This document shows positions 1 to 8,387 of a DNA stretch of 34,503 nucleotides, piece by piece; position 1 is the first letter of the stretch, and each line of letters starts with the position of its first letter. The stretch lies in NCBI GenBank assembly GCA_022824685.1, contig JAJDZJ010000157.1, positions 1 to 34,503 on the forward strand, in the 5' to 3' direction. The position numbers and the translations under genes were made by a program. The notes below the pieces were generated by a model. That model did no database searches and was not told the DNA's origin. It saw only the letters and a program-made list of their open reading frames with translations. Origin of the DNA: Caldilineaceae bacterium (GTDB taxonomy: Bacteria > Chloroflexota > Anaerolineae > Caldilineales > Caldilineaceae).

Positions 1-61
1 TCGCCGACTGAGGGCCTGATCCGCGGCGTCTTCCCGTCGATATTCAGTAAGCGCAGGGTGA

Positions 62-856
62 TTTCCACTTATTCTCGCTTTCTTCTGGCCACAATTTCAA
101 CTGAATCGGCCTACAGATTTAGATGCGATTGCCCTGCCTGCTCGCCCCTCCTTCAACAATTACTTGGAGATTGCTGGTATAATTCACTCCGACGAAATCG
201 ACTTTCGCGGCGGCATCTCCCTGACCCGTACTTTTCTGAATAGCACTTTCATCGCAGTCGTCAACACGATCGGCACTGTCTTTCTCGCCTCTCTTGCCGG
301 TTTTGCGTTCGCAAAATTGCGTTTCAGAGGGCGCAACGCGCTGTTTCTCTCCATGTTGGCGACAATGATGATTCCCAATAGCGTGGGCCTAGTTCCCAGT
401 TACTTAATCATGGCCTGGCTCAAGTGGATCAACACCTGGTACCCACTGATCATTCCCGGACTGGCCACGCCCTTCGCTGTCTTTTGGATGCGCCAATACA
501 TGACTACCGTGCCCGATGAGATGATCGAAGCCGCCCGCATTGATGGCTGCGGCCCGTTCGCCTCCTATTGGCGAGTCGTTGCCCCTGTCGTCCTGCCCGG
601 CATGGCAGCGCTCGCTATTTTCTCGTTTATGGGGCATTGGAACGCCTTTATGGGACCATTGATCTACCTGAATAAGCCGGAGCTCTATACACTGCCCCTG
701 TTCTTGGCCGTGCTGGATTCGGGTGTCTCGGGTAGGCCAGTGCCGCTTCACCTAATCTTCACAGCCTCCTTTGTTTCAATCCTGCCCATATTGCTCATAT
801 TCCTTTTTGCTCAGCGCTACTTCATCGCCGGTCTGACGGCAGGCAGCCTCAAGTAG
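62..856 (+). CDS. Carbohydrate ABC transporter permease (MalG/UgpE type), 5' end disrupted
   Basis: Inner-membrane permease of a binding-protein-dependent sugar importer. The reading frame is open from 62, just after an in-frame TGA at 59-61. It shows about five hydrophobic segments (for example FIAVVNTIGTVFLASLAGF and ILPILLIFLFAQ) and the cytoplasmic EAA loop EAARIDGCGPFASYWRVV, which docks on the ATPase. Family members start with a basic N terminus and a first membrane helix. Here the basic stretch (SKRRV) lies in frame 1 upstream, whereas family-like sequence such as RPSFNNYLEIAG lies in frame 2. The nearest in-frame start is a TTG at 164, which would remove conserved sequence. A frameshift (real or from assembly) near 60-110 is therefore likely. 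No ATPase or binding protein is visible in the window for this system. The family call is firm; the start is unresolved. Confidence 0.75.
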   Translation, partial: FPLILAFFWPQFQLNRPTDLDAIALPARPSFNNYLEIAGIIHSDEIDFRGGISLTRTFLNSTFIAVVNTIGTVFLASLAGFAFAKLRFRGRNALFLSMLATMMIPNSVGLVPSYLIMAWLKWINTWYPLIIPGLATPFAVFWMRQYMTTVPDEMIEAARIDGCGPFASYWRVVAPVVLPGMAALAIFSFMGHWNAFMGPLIYLNKPELYTLPLFLAVLDSGVSGRPVPLHLIFTASFVSILPILLIFLFAQRYFIAGLTAGSLK

Positions 857-892
857 ACCTGATTCTGGAAGTCAAGATACGGAATCCGACCT

Positions 893-1780
893 ATGAAACT
901 AACAATGGGGAAACATGAACTCGAGATTGGCGGACGCTATCTCGACCGGCTGCGCGATTCGACAGCCGACAAGGAAGACATGCCTACGCTGAGAAATCGC
1001 CTCCAGGATGAGGGCTACCTCCTGATTCGCGGACTGCACGACCGCCGGAAGGTAAAGGAAGCCCGCCGCGTCGTCCTGGAGAACCTGCAACTAGCGGAAC
1101 AGCTCGCGCCTGGTGTGCCGCTGATGGACGGGGTCATTGCCGCGGGCAAACGCGGCAAATTCTACGGCGGCTCCAAGGCAGTCACACACACGCCCGAGTT
1201 CCTTTCAGTCGTCGAAGCGCCCGAGCTGATGCAGTTCTTCGCCGAGTTCCTCGACGGACCCAGCCTGACTTACGATTTCAAGTGGCTTCGCGTCGTCCCC
1301 AACGGCGCCTTCACCGGCGCGCACTACGACATCGTCTACATGGGCCGCGGCACCACCAACGTCTTCACCGTCTGGACGCCTCTCGGCGACCTGCCCTACG
1401 AAATGGGCCCGCTCGCCATCCTCGCCGGTTCCCACCAGTTCGAGCGCATCAAAGAGACCTACGGTGAAATGGACGTCGACCGTGACAAGGTAACCGGCTG
1501 GTTCTCAAACGACCCTGTAGAGCTGGTCGATACGTACGGCGGCAAATGGCGCAGCGCCGAATTCGAAATGGGCGACGCCCTTATCTTCGGCATGTACACC
1601 ATGCACGGCTCCCTTTCCAACACGACCGGCCGCTTCCGCCTCAGCTGCGACACGCGCTACCAGCGCGCCGACGAGCCGGTCGACGAACGCTGGATCGGCG
1701 AAAATCCAATCGCCCACTACGCCTGGATGAAGGGCGATACCGTCCCCATGGAGCAGGCCCGCCAGCACTGGGGAGTCTAA
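893..1780 (+). CDS. Phytanoyl-CoA dioxygenase (PhyH) family protein, canonical HxD...H iron site
   Basis: Probable cytoplasmic Fe(II)/2-oxoglutarate-dependent oxygenase of 295 residues. The facial triad is readable: H144 and D146 in GAHYDIVYMGRG, and distal H238 in YTMHGSLSNT. R247 or R249 follows and probably binds the 2-oxoglutarate carboxylate. The spacing and total length are normal for PhyH proteins. The gene starts 37 nt after the sugar permease on the same strand, so the two may be co-transcribed. The substrate might then be something imported, but that is inference only. No strong ribosome-binding site is seen. An alternative ATG lies at 905, four codons downstream. PhyH proteins hydroxylate very varied substrates, so the specificity cannot be named. 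Confidence 0.85.
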   Translation: MKLTMGKHELEIGGRYLDRLRDSTADKEDMPTLRNRLQDEGYLLIRGLHDRRKVKEARRVVLENLQLAEQLAPGVPLMDGVIAAGKRGKFYGGSKAVTHTPEFLSVVEAPELMQFFAEFLDGPSLTYDFKWLRVVPNGAFTGAHYDIVYMGRGTTNVFTVWTPLGDLPYEMGPLAILAGSHQFERIKETYGEMDVDRDKVTGWFSNDPVELVDTYGGKWRSAEFEMGDALIFGMYTMHGSLSNTTGRFRLSCDTRYQRADEPVDERWIGENPIAHYAWMKGDTVPMEQARQHWGV

Positions 1781-1787
1781 GCGTGCA

Positions 1788-1830
1788 GGCCGCTTAAGCC
1801 CCTCCTTCGAAGAACAGGACCCAAGCGGCC
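1788..1830. terminator. Inverted repeat between convergent genes
   Basis: GGCCGCTT (1788-1795) is perfectly repeated in inverted form as AAGCGGCC (1823-1830), giving an 8-bp stem with a 27-nt loop. It starts 7 nt after the PhyH stop codon and lies before the end of the convergent argJ gene. It could act as a bidirectional transcription end, but there is no T-run, so this is a weak call. Confidence 0.3.
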
Positions 1831-1898
1831 CGGAATTGCCGCGTTCAGCCTAAATTGCTTCATTCCGCCGGCCATCCACCGCCCGCCGACCTCTTGCC

Positions 1899-3155
1899 TT
1901 ACGTTCTATACTCCGCATTGATAGACACGTAATCGTAGCTCAGGTCGCACGTCCAAACCGTAGCCGACCCGTCCCCCAACCCCAATGAGACTCGCACACT
2001 GATTTCACTTTCCGCAAAGATCGCTGAGGCGTCCTCTTCGGCGTACGCTGTGGGCGTTCCCGCGTTAACCAGCTGCAGTTCAGCGTTGCCCGCTTCCGGC
2101 TGTCCTGCTGCGATGAAAAGATGGGCCTTCGTCGGGTCAACGTTTGCGCCGGAGTAACCCACCGCGCACAGGATGCGGCCCCAGTTGGCGTCGTGCCCGA
2201 AAAAGGCGGTCTTCACCAGCGGACTCTTGGCGATTGAGTTTGCGACCTGATGCGCCTCCTCGTCGTCAACTGCGCCCTCAACCTGAACTGTAACGAACTT
2301 GGTCACGCCCTCCCCGTTGCGGACGATCAGTTTCGCGAGCTCCATCGACGCCTCGGTCAAAGCGTCCACGAAAGCATCGTAGTCGCGGCCTTCGTCCACG
2401 ATTTCGGCGTTCCCGGCGGCGCCATTCGCCATGACCAGTACAGTGTCATTCGTGCTCGTATCACCGTCTACACTCATGCGGTTGAAGCTGCGGTTGACGG
2501 CGGCGCGCAAGGCCTTCTGCAGGAGCGGCTGGGAAATAGAGGCGTCTGTCGCCAACGTTCCCAACATCGTGGCCATGTTGGGATGAATCATGCCTGCCCC
2601 CTTGCCGATCCCGGTCACCGTCACAGTCGATCCGCCAACTTCCGCTTGAGCCGACGCCCACTTGGGAAAGACATCCGTCGTCATGATCGCTTCGGCTGCC
2701 TCTTCCCATCCGTCTGGTCGAAGCTTGGCCGCAACTTCGGGAATGCCGGCCTCAATCACACCGATCGGCAACTGAACGCCAATCACGCCTGTGCTCATCA
2801 CATAGGCCGTATTGTCGGTGCTTCCCAAGCTCTTCTCCGCAGCCTCTGCCATGCGCCGGGAATTGGCATTGCCCTCCGCGCTCGTACAAGCATTTGCGTT
2901 GCCGCTGTTGATCACGACCCCGTGCGTGCCGTCCGGATTCATGCGCAACAGATCGCGATCATACAGAACCGGCGCCGCGGGAAATGCGTTCTGAGTGAAG
3001 ACGGCCGCGGACCGGCACGCAGTCGGGCTGGCAATCAACGCCAGGTCCAGCGCGCCCGTTGGCTTTACGCCACAGTGGATCCCCGCCGCTTCAAAGCCCT
3101 TGACCGGAATCGGCGGCGCTGAAGGTCCCGCAAAAGCATGTTCTTTCGTTGACAT
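1899..3155 (-). CDS. argJ: Glutamate N-acetyltransferase / amino-acid acetyltransferase ArgJ
   Basis: Bifunctional ornithine acetyltransferase of arginine synthesis. It moves the acetyl group from N-acetylornithine to glutamate, and in bifunctional members also uses acetyl-CoA. The protein has 418 residues, the usual length. Family motifs are clear: GVKPTGALDLALI near the N terminus, NSGNANACTS (residues 83-92), the self-cleavage region KGAGMIHPNMATML with nucleophile T196 after A195, MSVDGDTSTNDT, GHDANWGRI and the C-terminal ending YVSINAEYRT. Autoproteolysis between A195 and T196 would give the alpha and beta chains. ACGGAG precedes the ATG at 3155. The gene lies 101 nt downstream of argG on the same strand, so both are probably made from one argG-argJ transcript under the argG leader. 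Confidence 0.96.
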   Translation of the reverse strand: MSTKEHAFAGPSAPPIPVKGFEAAGIHCGVKPTGALDLALIASPTACRSAAVFTQNAFPAAPVLYDRDLLRMNPDGTHGVVINSGNANACTSAEGNANSRRMAEAAEKSLGSTDNTAYVMSTGVIGVQLPIGVIEAGIPEVAAKLRPDGWEEAAEAIMTTDVFPKWASAQAEVGGSTVTVTGIGKGAGMIHPNMATMLGTLATDASISQPLLQKALRAAVNRSFNRMSVDGDTSTNDTVLVMANGAAGNAEIVDEGRDYDAFVDALTEASMELAKLIVRNGEGVTKFVTVQVEGAVDDEEAHQVANSIAKSPLVKTAFFGHDANWGRILCAVGYSGANVDPTKAHLFIAAGQPEAGNAELQLVNAGTPTAYAEEDASAIFAESEISVRVSLGLGDGSATVWTCDLSYDYVSINAEYRT

Positions 3156-3256
3156 TAGTTTTCTCCGTAAAAGTAGATGTTTTTGATGCCGCCAGGTCGC
3201 CCGGTTCCTGCTCCCTCGATTTGAAAACGGGTCGTTCGACCAGACGACGCCGCTGT

Positions 3257-4540
3257 TCAGTCTCTTTTGATCCAGTCTCCCTCTGCCGGCGCCGCGCCGA
3301 TGGGCCGGGGCGGCATGGAGTCGGCGGGATGCTCCTCTCGAAGCAAGGCTTCCACTTTGAGAGGAAGTCCAAACAGACGGATGAAGCCTTCAGCGTCGGA
3401 CTGGTTATACACGTCGTCCTCATCGAATGTGACGTAATCCTCTCGGTACAGGCTGTGGGGAGACCTGCGGCCGACCAGCATCGCCTGGCCTTTATAGAGT
3501 TTTAGGCGCACAGTCCCGCTAACTGACTTCTCCGTCTCCTGCACAAATGCGTCCAGGGCCCTTCTCAGGGGCGTGAACCAAAGACCGTTGTAGACCAGTT
3601 CGGCGTAGCGCAGCCCGACCTGCTGCTTCCAGTGCAGCGTGTCCTTGTCCAGGCATAGCTGCTCCAAGGCTGCATGGCCCTTGTACAGGATCGTCCCGCC
3701 CGGCGTTTCGTAGACGCCCCGGCTCTTCATACCGACCAGGCGGTTCTCCACCAGGTCGACGCGGCCGATGCCGTGGACGCAGCCAATCTCATTGAGTTTC
3801 TGCATCAGCTCGACCGGCCCCATCGCGACTCCATTCAGGCGTTCAGGAAAGCCGCGCCTGAAGTAGATTTCCACATAGCCGGGGTTGTCGGGGGCATCTT
3901 CGGGGGAGCTCGTCCATTCGAACATGTCGGCAGGCGGCTCAGTCCAGGGGTCTTCCAGCGGCCCGCCCTCATTGCTCAGGTGCCAGAGATTGCGGTCCTG
4001 GCTGTAAATGCGGTCGGCAGATGCTTTGACCGGAACATTGTGCTCCTCCGCATAGTCGAGCGCATCCGATCGGCCCCGAATGTCCCACTCACGCCATGGC
4101 GCAATGATTTTCAGCTTCGGGTTCAACGCCATCACAGTCAGCTCGAAACGAACCTGGTCGTTTCCCTTGCCGGTTGCGCCGTGCGAAACGGCGTCCGCGC
4201 CTTCCAACTGTGCGATTTCCACCAGCCGCTTGGCGATCAAGGGACGCGCAAACGACGTGCCGAGCAGATAGTCCCGCTCGTAGATCGCTCCTGCCTGCAT
4301 CGTGGGAAAGACGTAGTCGGTCAGGAATTCGGCGCGCAGATCCTCGACATAGCAGCGAGTTGCCCCTGAGGCGACCGCCTTTTCCTCCAACCCGTCCAGC
4401 TCCTCTTCCTGGCCCAGGTTGGCGCAAAAGCAGACTACTTCGCAGCCATAGTTGTTCTTTAGCCAGGGCACGATCACACTCGTGTCCAGCCCTCCGGAAT
4501 AGGCGAGAACCGCCTTTCTGACAGATCCTCTGACAGTCAT
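3257..4540 (-). CDS. argG: Argininosuccinate synthase ArgG
   Basis: Joins citrulline and aspartate with ATP to argininosuccinate, the penultimate step of arginine synthesis. The ATP-binding P-loop is [14 protein letters not shown] near the N terminus. Other family motifs are [41 protein letters not shown] and [13 protein letters not shown] start the gene at the ATG at 4540 because AGGAGAG sits just upstream and this places the P-loop at the normal distance from the N terminus. An ATG at 4633 would add 31 unlikely residues. The protein has 427 residues, somewhat longer than the common length near 400, with a polar tail rich in Pro, Glu and Asp. The long leader (4541 to about 4923) with a terminator and an Arg-rich mini-ORF suggests attenuation by arginine supply. 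Confidence 0.96.
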   Translation of the reverse strand: MTVRGSVRKAVLAYSGGLDTSVIVPWLKNNYGCEVVCFCANLGQEEELDGLEEKAVASGATRCYVEDLRAEFLTDYVFPTMQAGAIYERDYLLGTSFARPLIAKRLVEIAQLEGADAVSHGATGKGNDQVRFELTVMALNPKLKIIAPWREWDIRGRSDALDYAEEHNVPVKASADRIYSQDRNLWHLSNEGGPLEDPWTEPPADMFEWTSSPEDAPDNPGYVEIYFRRGFPERLNGVAMGPVELMQKLNEIGCVHGIGRVDLVENRLVGMKSRGVYETPGGTILYKGHAALEQLCLDKDTLHWKQQVGLRYAELVYNGLWFTPLRRALDAFVQETEKSVSGTVRLKLYKGQAMLVGRRSPHSLYREDYVTFDEDDVYNQSDAEGFIRLFGLPLKVEALLREEHPADSMPPRPIGAAPAEGDWIKRD

Positions 4541-4710
4541 ACACTCTCCTTTTTGGTCTGAAGCGCTCACTCGGTTCCCACAAGATTCCAACTCACAATC
4601 ACCGCAAAGCCAGCACTGCCACCGGGTACACACTGGAGTGCACCGGGACTCTCTCGCTGGAATTCCGCATCATGATGAAGACCATTGCCTTATCGCGCAG
4701 ATGAGACTTA

Positions 4711-4751
4711 CCCAAAAAACAAAAAAGCCACTTCGGACCATCCGAAGCGGC
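4711..4751 (-). terminator. Intrinsic terminator / attenuator upstream of argG
   Basis: On the - strand an 11-bp stem (4751-4741 with 4737-4727, one G-U pair) closes a 3-nt loop and is followed by T6-G-T6. This is the clearest rho-independent terminator in the window. It lies 217 nt beyond the P450 stop and about 170 nt before argG. It could end the P450 message, act as the terminator of an argG attenuator, or both. Confidence 0.85.
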
Positions 4752-4797
4752 AAACGGGAAACGAGCGAAGAGTATGGCGCACTGCAACAGCAACTCC

Positions 4798-4875
4798 TCA
4801 GGAATGCTGAAACAGTAAGTTGCACCCGCTTCCCGCGGGCCTCCTCCTCGCAAATTCAAGACTCGTTGAGATCAT
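4798..4875 (-). CDS. Putative arginine leader peptide (25 aa)
   Basis: Small ORF in the argG leader: ATG at 4875-4873, stop TGA at 4800-4798. Codons 10-12 (4848-4840) are AGG AGG AGG, three consecutive arginines. A hairpin begins on the next base. A ribosome waiting for Arg-tRNA at codon 10 would cover roughly as far as 4836 and block the 5' arm of that hairpin. This would free GAAGCGG to pair with the terminator arm and let RNA polymerase continue into argG. With ample arginine the ribosome would move on and the terminator would form. Against this call, the ORF has only a weak ribosome-binding site (GCGAGA), it continues 13 codons past the Arg run, and AGGAGGAGG could itself be a Shine-Dalgarno-like sequence. 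No peptide function other than sensing is proposed. Confidence 0.45.
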   Translation of the reverse strand: MISTSLEFARRRPAGSGCNLLFQHS

Positions 4876-4929
4876 TCTCGCGACTCGCAAAACTGGCGGG
4901 GCATGACGGCTGTGCCTGAATCAGACTCA

Positions 4930-4958
4930 AGGCTAACTTAACTGATCTGGAAAGTCAA
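4930..4958 (-). promoter_or_regulatory. Candidate argG promoter
   Basis: On the - strand TTGACT (4958-4953) and TAGCCT (4935-4930) are separated by 17 nt. The -35 box matches 5 of 6 consensus bases and the -10 box 3 of 6. It lies just after the P450 stop and would start RNA near 4923, upstream of the leader ORF and the terminator. Support is by pattern only. Confidence 0.35.
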
Positions 4959-4967
4959 GATTGGTGC

Positions 4968-6272
4968 TCAGTCTGCGCTAACCTTTTGTGCCTTTTCGGC
5001 CCCAGCAGAACCTACCTGGACGGGACGGGCCACCTCGACAAGCAGGTCTTCGACTCCTCGAAGCACAACCTGCTTTCTTTGCCGCGGCTCAGCGGCCAGT
5101 CGAATCGAAGAAAACCGCTCGAGTAGACTGGCAAAGGCGATTTGCCCCTCAAGCTTCGCCAGTGACGCGCCCAGGCAATAGTGGATGCCCCTGCCGAAAG
5201 AAATGTGGCTCTTTTCCTGGCGGCCAATGTCCAACCGGTCGGGTTCGGAAAAGGCGGCGGGGTCTCTGTTGGCGGCGCCGACAACAGCGACAACCTGCTG
5301 GCCCGCGCGCATCCGTTTGCCTCCCATCTCCACGTCCTCGACCAACGTGCGTCCGTCGAGTTGCACCGGGCTGTCATACCTGAGCAACTCGTCGATTGCC
5401 GAGTCAATCAGTTCGGGCTGCTCTTTCAATCTGTTCAGTTCCCCTGGATTCCGCAGCAGAGCAAACATGCCATTTCCGATCAAATTGCGCGTCGTTTCGT
5501 TCCCCGCCACCAACAAGAGCAGGAGCGTGGCAAGAAGCTCGCCGTGCGAAAGCCTGTCGCCCTCCTCCTCAGCTGCCAGGAGCGCGCTCACCAGGTCGTC
5601 CTGGGGGTCCCGCCGCCTCTGATCAATAATGCCCTCGAAATACTGGTAGAGCTCCTGCTCGGATCGACGAAACCGCTCCCTCTGCGCCCTGGTCTGGACG
5701 GGTTCCAGCGAGACGACGATGTCATTGGACCAATCTTTGAACTGTTCCAGATCCTGGGCGGGGACGCCCAGCATTTCGGCGATTACGATGACAGGCAGTG
5801 GAAAGGCAAAACTGTCGATCAGGTCGAACCGCCTCTCACCGTCAACGCCGTCGAGCAGTTCATCCACGATTTCTTCGATACGGGGTTTCAGCGCAGTCAC
5901 GGATCGGGGCGTAAACGCTTTGGAAACAAGCGAGCGAAGCCGCGTGTGATCGGGCGGATCCAGGTCCAGCATACTGCGGTCCCTCGTGTACACTCGATCT
6001 CCTGCCCCGGCGCCCCAATTCGAAAACCGCTGGTGGTCGAGGAGTATCTGTTCGACGTCTTCGTAGCGAGTCACAGCCCATCCGTCTACCAGCCGCATTC
6101 TGTGGATCGGGTCTTTTTCTCGCAATCGTCTATAAGTGGGATAGGGATCGGCGAGAACGCTATCTGAAGTCAGGTCGAAATTGACCCCGGACTCCAGAAT
6201 CTCCCAAGCCAGAAGGGACCTCTTGGCAATCGGTTTGATCAAATCCAGTAATCGTCTTGACATCTGGCTCAA
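4968..6272 (-). CDS. Cytochrome P450
   Basis: Soluble bacterial P450 monooxygenase of 434 residues, normal for the actinobacterial-type CYP107 or related families. Visible motifs are the I-helix VAGNETTRNLI (oxygen activation), the ExxR pair in DELLRYDSPVQ, and the haem-binding loop FGRGIHYCLGASLAKLEGQ with C366 as the iron ligand. The earlier DPPDHTRLRSLVSKAFTPR is the typical C-helix region. There is no N-terminal membrane anchor. No ferredoxin or ferredoxin reductase gene lies nearby, so electrons must come from partners encoded elsewhere. It is followed by the argG leader and preceded by 157 nt of non-coding DNA. The substrate is unknown and the neighbours do not suggest one. Confidence 0.95.
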   Translation of the reverse strand: MSQMSRRLLDLIKPIAKRSLLAWEILESGVNFDLTSDSVLADPYPTYRRLREKDPIHRMRLVDGWAVTRYEDVEQILLDHQRFSNWGAGAGDRVYTRDRSMLDLDPPDHTRLRSLVSKAFTPRSVTALKPRIEEIVDELLDGVDGERRFDLIDSFAFPLPVIVIAEMLGVPAQDLEQFKDWSNDIVVSLEPVQTRAQRERFRRSEQELYQYFEGIIDQRRRDPQDDLVSALLAAEEEGDRLSHGELLATLLLLLVAGNETTRNLIGNGMFALLRNPGELNRLKEQPELIDSAIDELLRYDSPVQLDGRTLVEDVEMGGKRMRAGQQVVAVVGAANRDPAAFSEPDRLDIGRQEKSHISFGRGIHYCLGASLAKLEGQIAFASLLERFSSIRLAAEPRQRKQVVLRGVEDLLVEVARPVQVGSAGAEKAQKVSAD

Positions 6273-6429
6273 GGTAGGGATTTCTTCCGGATAGTTGACT
6301 AGAACAGTCTACAATTCTAACATGCTTCTCTGGAGACCCCCTACGACAGGCACTCTCCCAAGTTGCTTTAGGCCTCTGCAAATTGCCTCTGGAACAAACT
6401 CTTCGAGCAACAGGCAAATTCGTTTTCGC

Positions 6430-7341
6430 TTACTTGAACGCCCCCATTGTCATGCCTGAGGCTATCTGTCTCTGGAAAAGGAAGAACAGGATCAATACGG
6501 GTATCGTTGCCAAAGCCATCGCCGCGTACTGCAGTCCCAACACAGTCTCCACAGTCATTGGCGCTGGTTTGTACAGCGCGATCGCCAAGGGCAGCGTTCG
6601 CACATCAGCCTTATTCATCAGTATGAGCGAGAAGAAGAGCTCGCTCCAGATCCAGTTTATGTTTATGATCGCCATTCCGGCGATTGGGCCGCGACTGATT
6701 GGCACTACGATACGCAGGAAGACGCCCAGCCTACCGCATCCATCGATTCGCGCCGCCTCTTCCAACTCCACGGGCATATGCATAAAGTAAGCGCGCATCA
6801 AGATAATTGTAAATGGGGCGCCCAGCGCGGCATATACGAGGGTTAAGCCGAAGAGGCTGTTTCTGAGGCCCAAGCTGCCCACGAAAAAGTACAATGGGAT
6901 GGCGAGGGCGTGCGCTGGCACAGCCAAGCTGAGCAAAAGCGCTTGGTGTAAGGTTCCGTTCCCTGGAAACTGCCCCCGCGCCATCGCGTATCCGCACAAA
7001 CAGGAAATCGACAGCATCAAGACCAAAGTGGCTGCAAGCACAATGACACTATTGAAGAAATACCTGCCGAAAAACATCCCGGTGCGTTCACCAGTCCAAA
7101 CGTCTACAAACGGAGCTAGCGAAAGACTCGTCGGCAAGCTAAAGGGCGTGTTTAGGATTTGGGTATCTGTCTTTAGAGTGTTCATCAAGAGGAAAAATAT
7201 TGGGTACACTTGAACAAGCGCCCCAACGACCAGCAGTCCATAGATGATCGGGCGCAGACTGCTTCCGGCCCACCATCCAGGTGTCCTGTGTGCTCGTGCG
7301 CTGCCTTCAGTCGACCTCGAAGCTAACTTGTCAACAGCCAT
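6430..7341 (-). CDS. Carbohydrate ABC transporter permease (MalG type)
   Basis: Second membrane subunit of a sugar importer, 303 residues. A basic, Ser/Thr-rich N terminus of about 30 residues precedes the first helix (IIYGLLVVGALVQVYPIFFLL). The family pattern NTLKTDTQILNTPF follows it, then further hydrophobic helices. The EAA loop EEAARIDGCGRLGVFLRIV docks on the ATPase. GAGGAG and AGAGGAA lie upstream of the ATG at 7341. It follows the MalF-type permease after 96 nt and is the last gene of the binding protein-permease-permease set. No ATPase gene is present, so a shared MsmK/UgpC-type ATPase encoded elsewhere is likely. The sugar is not predictable from the sequence. Confidence 0.93.
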   Translation of the reverse strand: MAVDKLASRSTEGSARAHRTPGWWAGSSLRPIIYGLLVVGALVQVYPIFFLLMNTLKTDTQILNTPFSLPTSLSLAPFVDVWTGERTGMFFGRYFFNSVIVLAATLVLMLSISCLCGYAMARGQFPGNGTLHQALLLSLAVPAHALAIPLYFFVGSLGLRNSLFGLTLVYAALGAPFTIILMRAYFMHMPVELEEAARIDGCGRLGVFLRIVVPISRGPIAGMAIININWIWSELFFSLILMNKADVRTLPLAIALYKPAPMTVETVLGLQYAAMALATIPVLILFFLFQRQIASGMTMGAFK

Positions 7342-7437
7342 TTCCTCTACTCCTCAACAAGATTACCAGTCCCGGACACATAGTCCAGTCGACACTCGCC
7401 ACCTCATCGCGACTATGTCGAATCGATTACTTGGAGT

Positions 7438-8370
7438 TCAATGCTCAACGCTCTCAATTCGCACTCCCCGCACATAACCGTAGGCGACGGCAAAGACGAC
7501 GGCGAACATAACGACAGCAATTGCTGACCCATAGCCGAAATTGCCTGAACGGAACGCAGTCTCGAACAGATAGTACCCAAGCACCTGGGTGCTGAATGCC
7601 GGGCCGCCTTTCGTCATTACCAGCACGATGTCAAAGACTTTCATCGCACCGATGATGGAGAGCATCGTTATTGAGGCTAGTACAGGTTTGATTAGCGGCA
7701 CAATTAAGCCCCATATGCGCTGCCACTCGTTAACGCCGTCCATCGTGGCTGCATCGTGCATCTCCTGCGGAATGCCCTCTACCGCCGCGAGGAGTACGAT
7801 CATCGGAAAGCCTACTGACTGCCAGATTGGAACAAGCATGACGCTCATCAACGCAACATTTCGGTCGCCTAACCAGTTCTGGGCCAATCCCTCGAGACCA
7901 ATACCCCTCAGCACTGTGTTGAACAGACCGTGGTTATACTCAAACATGTTTGCCCACAGTGTCGCAACGACTACGCCTGACATCATCACAGGAATGAAGA
8001 ATGCAATGCGATAGATCTGCCATCCCTTCATACGCCGACTGATTGCCACGCCTAGGAAGAGTCCGATTGAGACGGTGACAAAGGGCACGACAATTGCAAA
8101 GATCAAGCTATTGCTCAGAGCGCGCCAGAAAACTTCATCGCCGAACAACTTGGAGAAATTCCTCATCCCGATGAATGTCTGCGGCCCAAGCCCGCCCCAC
8201 TTGAATAGCGACAGTCGCAGCGTGTCAAATAGCGGATAGGCCATGAGCGCTAACAGCATTAGCGAAGCCGGCGCAATGAACAGATACCAGGGCAGCGCAT
8301 TCCTGAAGTTGCGAATTAGCCGGCTACCGCCGGCCGCCCGCTCCCCCTGCCTTGAATTCACTGTTGCCAA
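7438..8370 (-). CDS. Carbohydrate ABC transporter permease (MalF type)
   Basis: First membrane subunit of the same sugar importer, 310 residues from the start chosen here. It has six hydrophobic segments, beginning with WYLFIAPASLMLLALMAYPL. The EAA-like loop DAATMDGVNEWQRIWGLIVP and the MalF-type stretch FDIVLVMTKGGPAFST are present. I use a TTG start at 8370 because GGAGGTG lies 5 nt upstream. A longer frame from 8427 would run through a hairpin (8392-8419) and lacks such a site. A GTG at 8361 is the alternative. The gene is 94 nt downstream of the binding-protein gene. Confidence 0.92.
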   Translation of the reverse strand: MATVNSRQGERAAGGSRLIRNFRNALPWYLFIAPASLMLLALMAYPLFDTLRLSLFKWGGLGPQTFIGMRNFSKLFGDEVFWRALSNSLIFAIVVPFVTVSIGLFLGVAISRRMKGWQIYRIAFFIPVMMSGVVVATLWANMFEYNHGLFNTVLRGIGLEGLAQNWLGDRNVALMSVMLVPIWQSVGFPMIVLLAAVEGIPQEMHDAATMDGVNEWQRIWGLIVPLIKPVLASITMLSIIGAMKVFDIVLVMTKGGPAFSTQVLGYYLFETAFRSGNFGYGSAIAVVMFAVVFAVAYGYVRGVRIESVEH

Positions 8371-8387
8371 TGTTTCACCTCCATACG

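Larger units (their letters stand above)
4541..4967 (-). promoter_or_regulatory. argG leader region with putative arginine attenuator
   Basis: Non-coding stretch of 427 nt between the P450 stop and the argG start. In transcript order (- strand) it holds a promoter-like pair (4958-4930), a 25-codon ORF with Arg-Arg-Arg (4875-4798), a 5-bp hairpin directly after the Arg codons (CCCGC 4839-4835 with GCGGG 4829-4825), and a strong terminator (4751-4711). GAAGCGG at 4832-4826 is complementary over 7 nt to CCGCTTC at 4750-4744, the 5' arm of the terminator. The early hairpin, the pairing with the terminator arm, and the terminator are therefore mutually exclusive. The remaining 170 nt to argG show no recognised element. 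The competing explanation is that the hairpin simply ends the P450 transcript. Confidence 0.5.

Noticed and set aside
2250..3122. Rightward 290-codon open frame opposite argJ
   Set aside because: It is an antisense shadow of a clearly recognised gene, with low-complexity, Arg/His-rich content and no family features.
4541..4633. Longer N terminus of argG starting at 4633
   Set aside because: It adds 31 residues unlike the family and ignores the good AGGAGAG site before the ATG at 4540.
4741..4860. T-box or cobalamin riboswitch in the argG leader (GGGAAGCGGGTGCAA and AGGAGGCCCGCGG look partly familiar)
   Set aside because: The T-box UGGN bulge sequence is absent, there is no recognisable specifier stem, and no B12 box is present. 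The Arg-codon ORF explains the layout better.
5181..6167. Rightward 328-codon open frame opposite the P450
   Set aside because: It is an antisense shadow. The P450 frame carries all conserved motifs.
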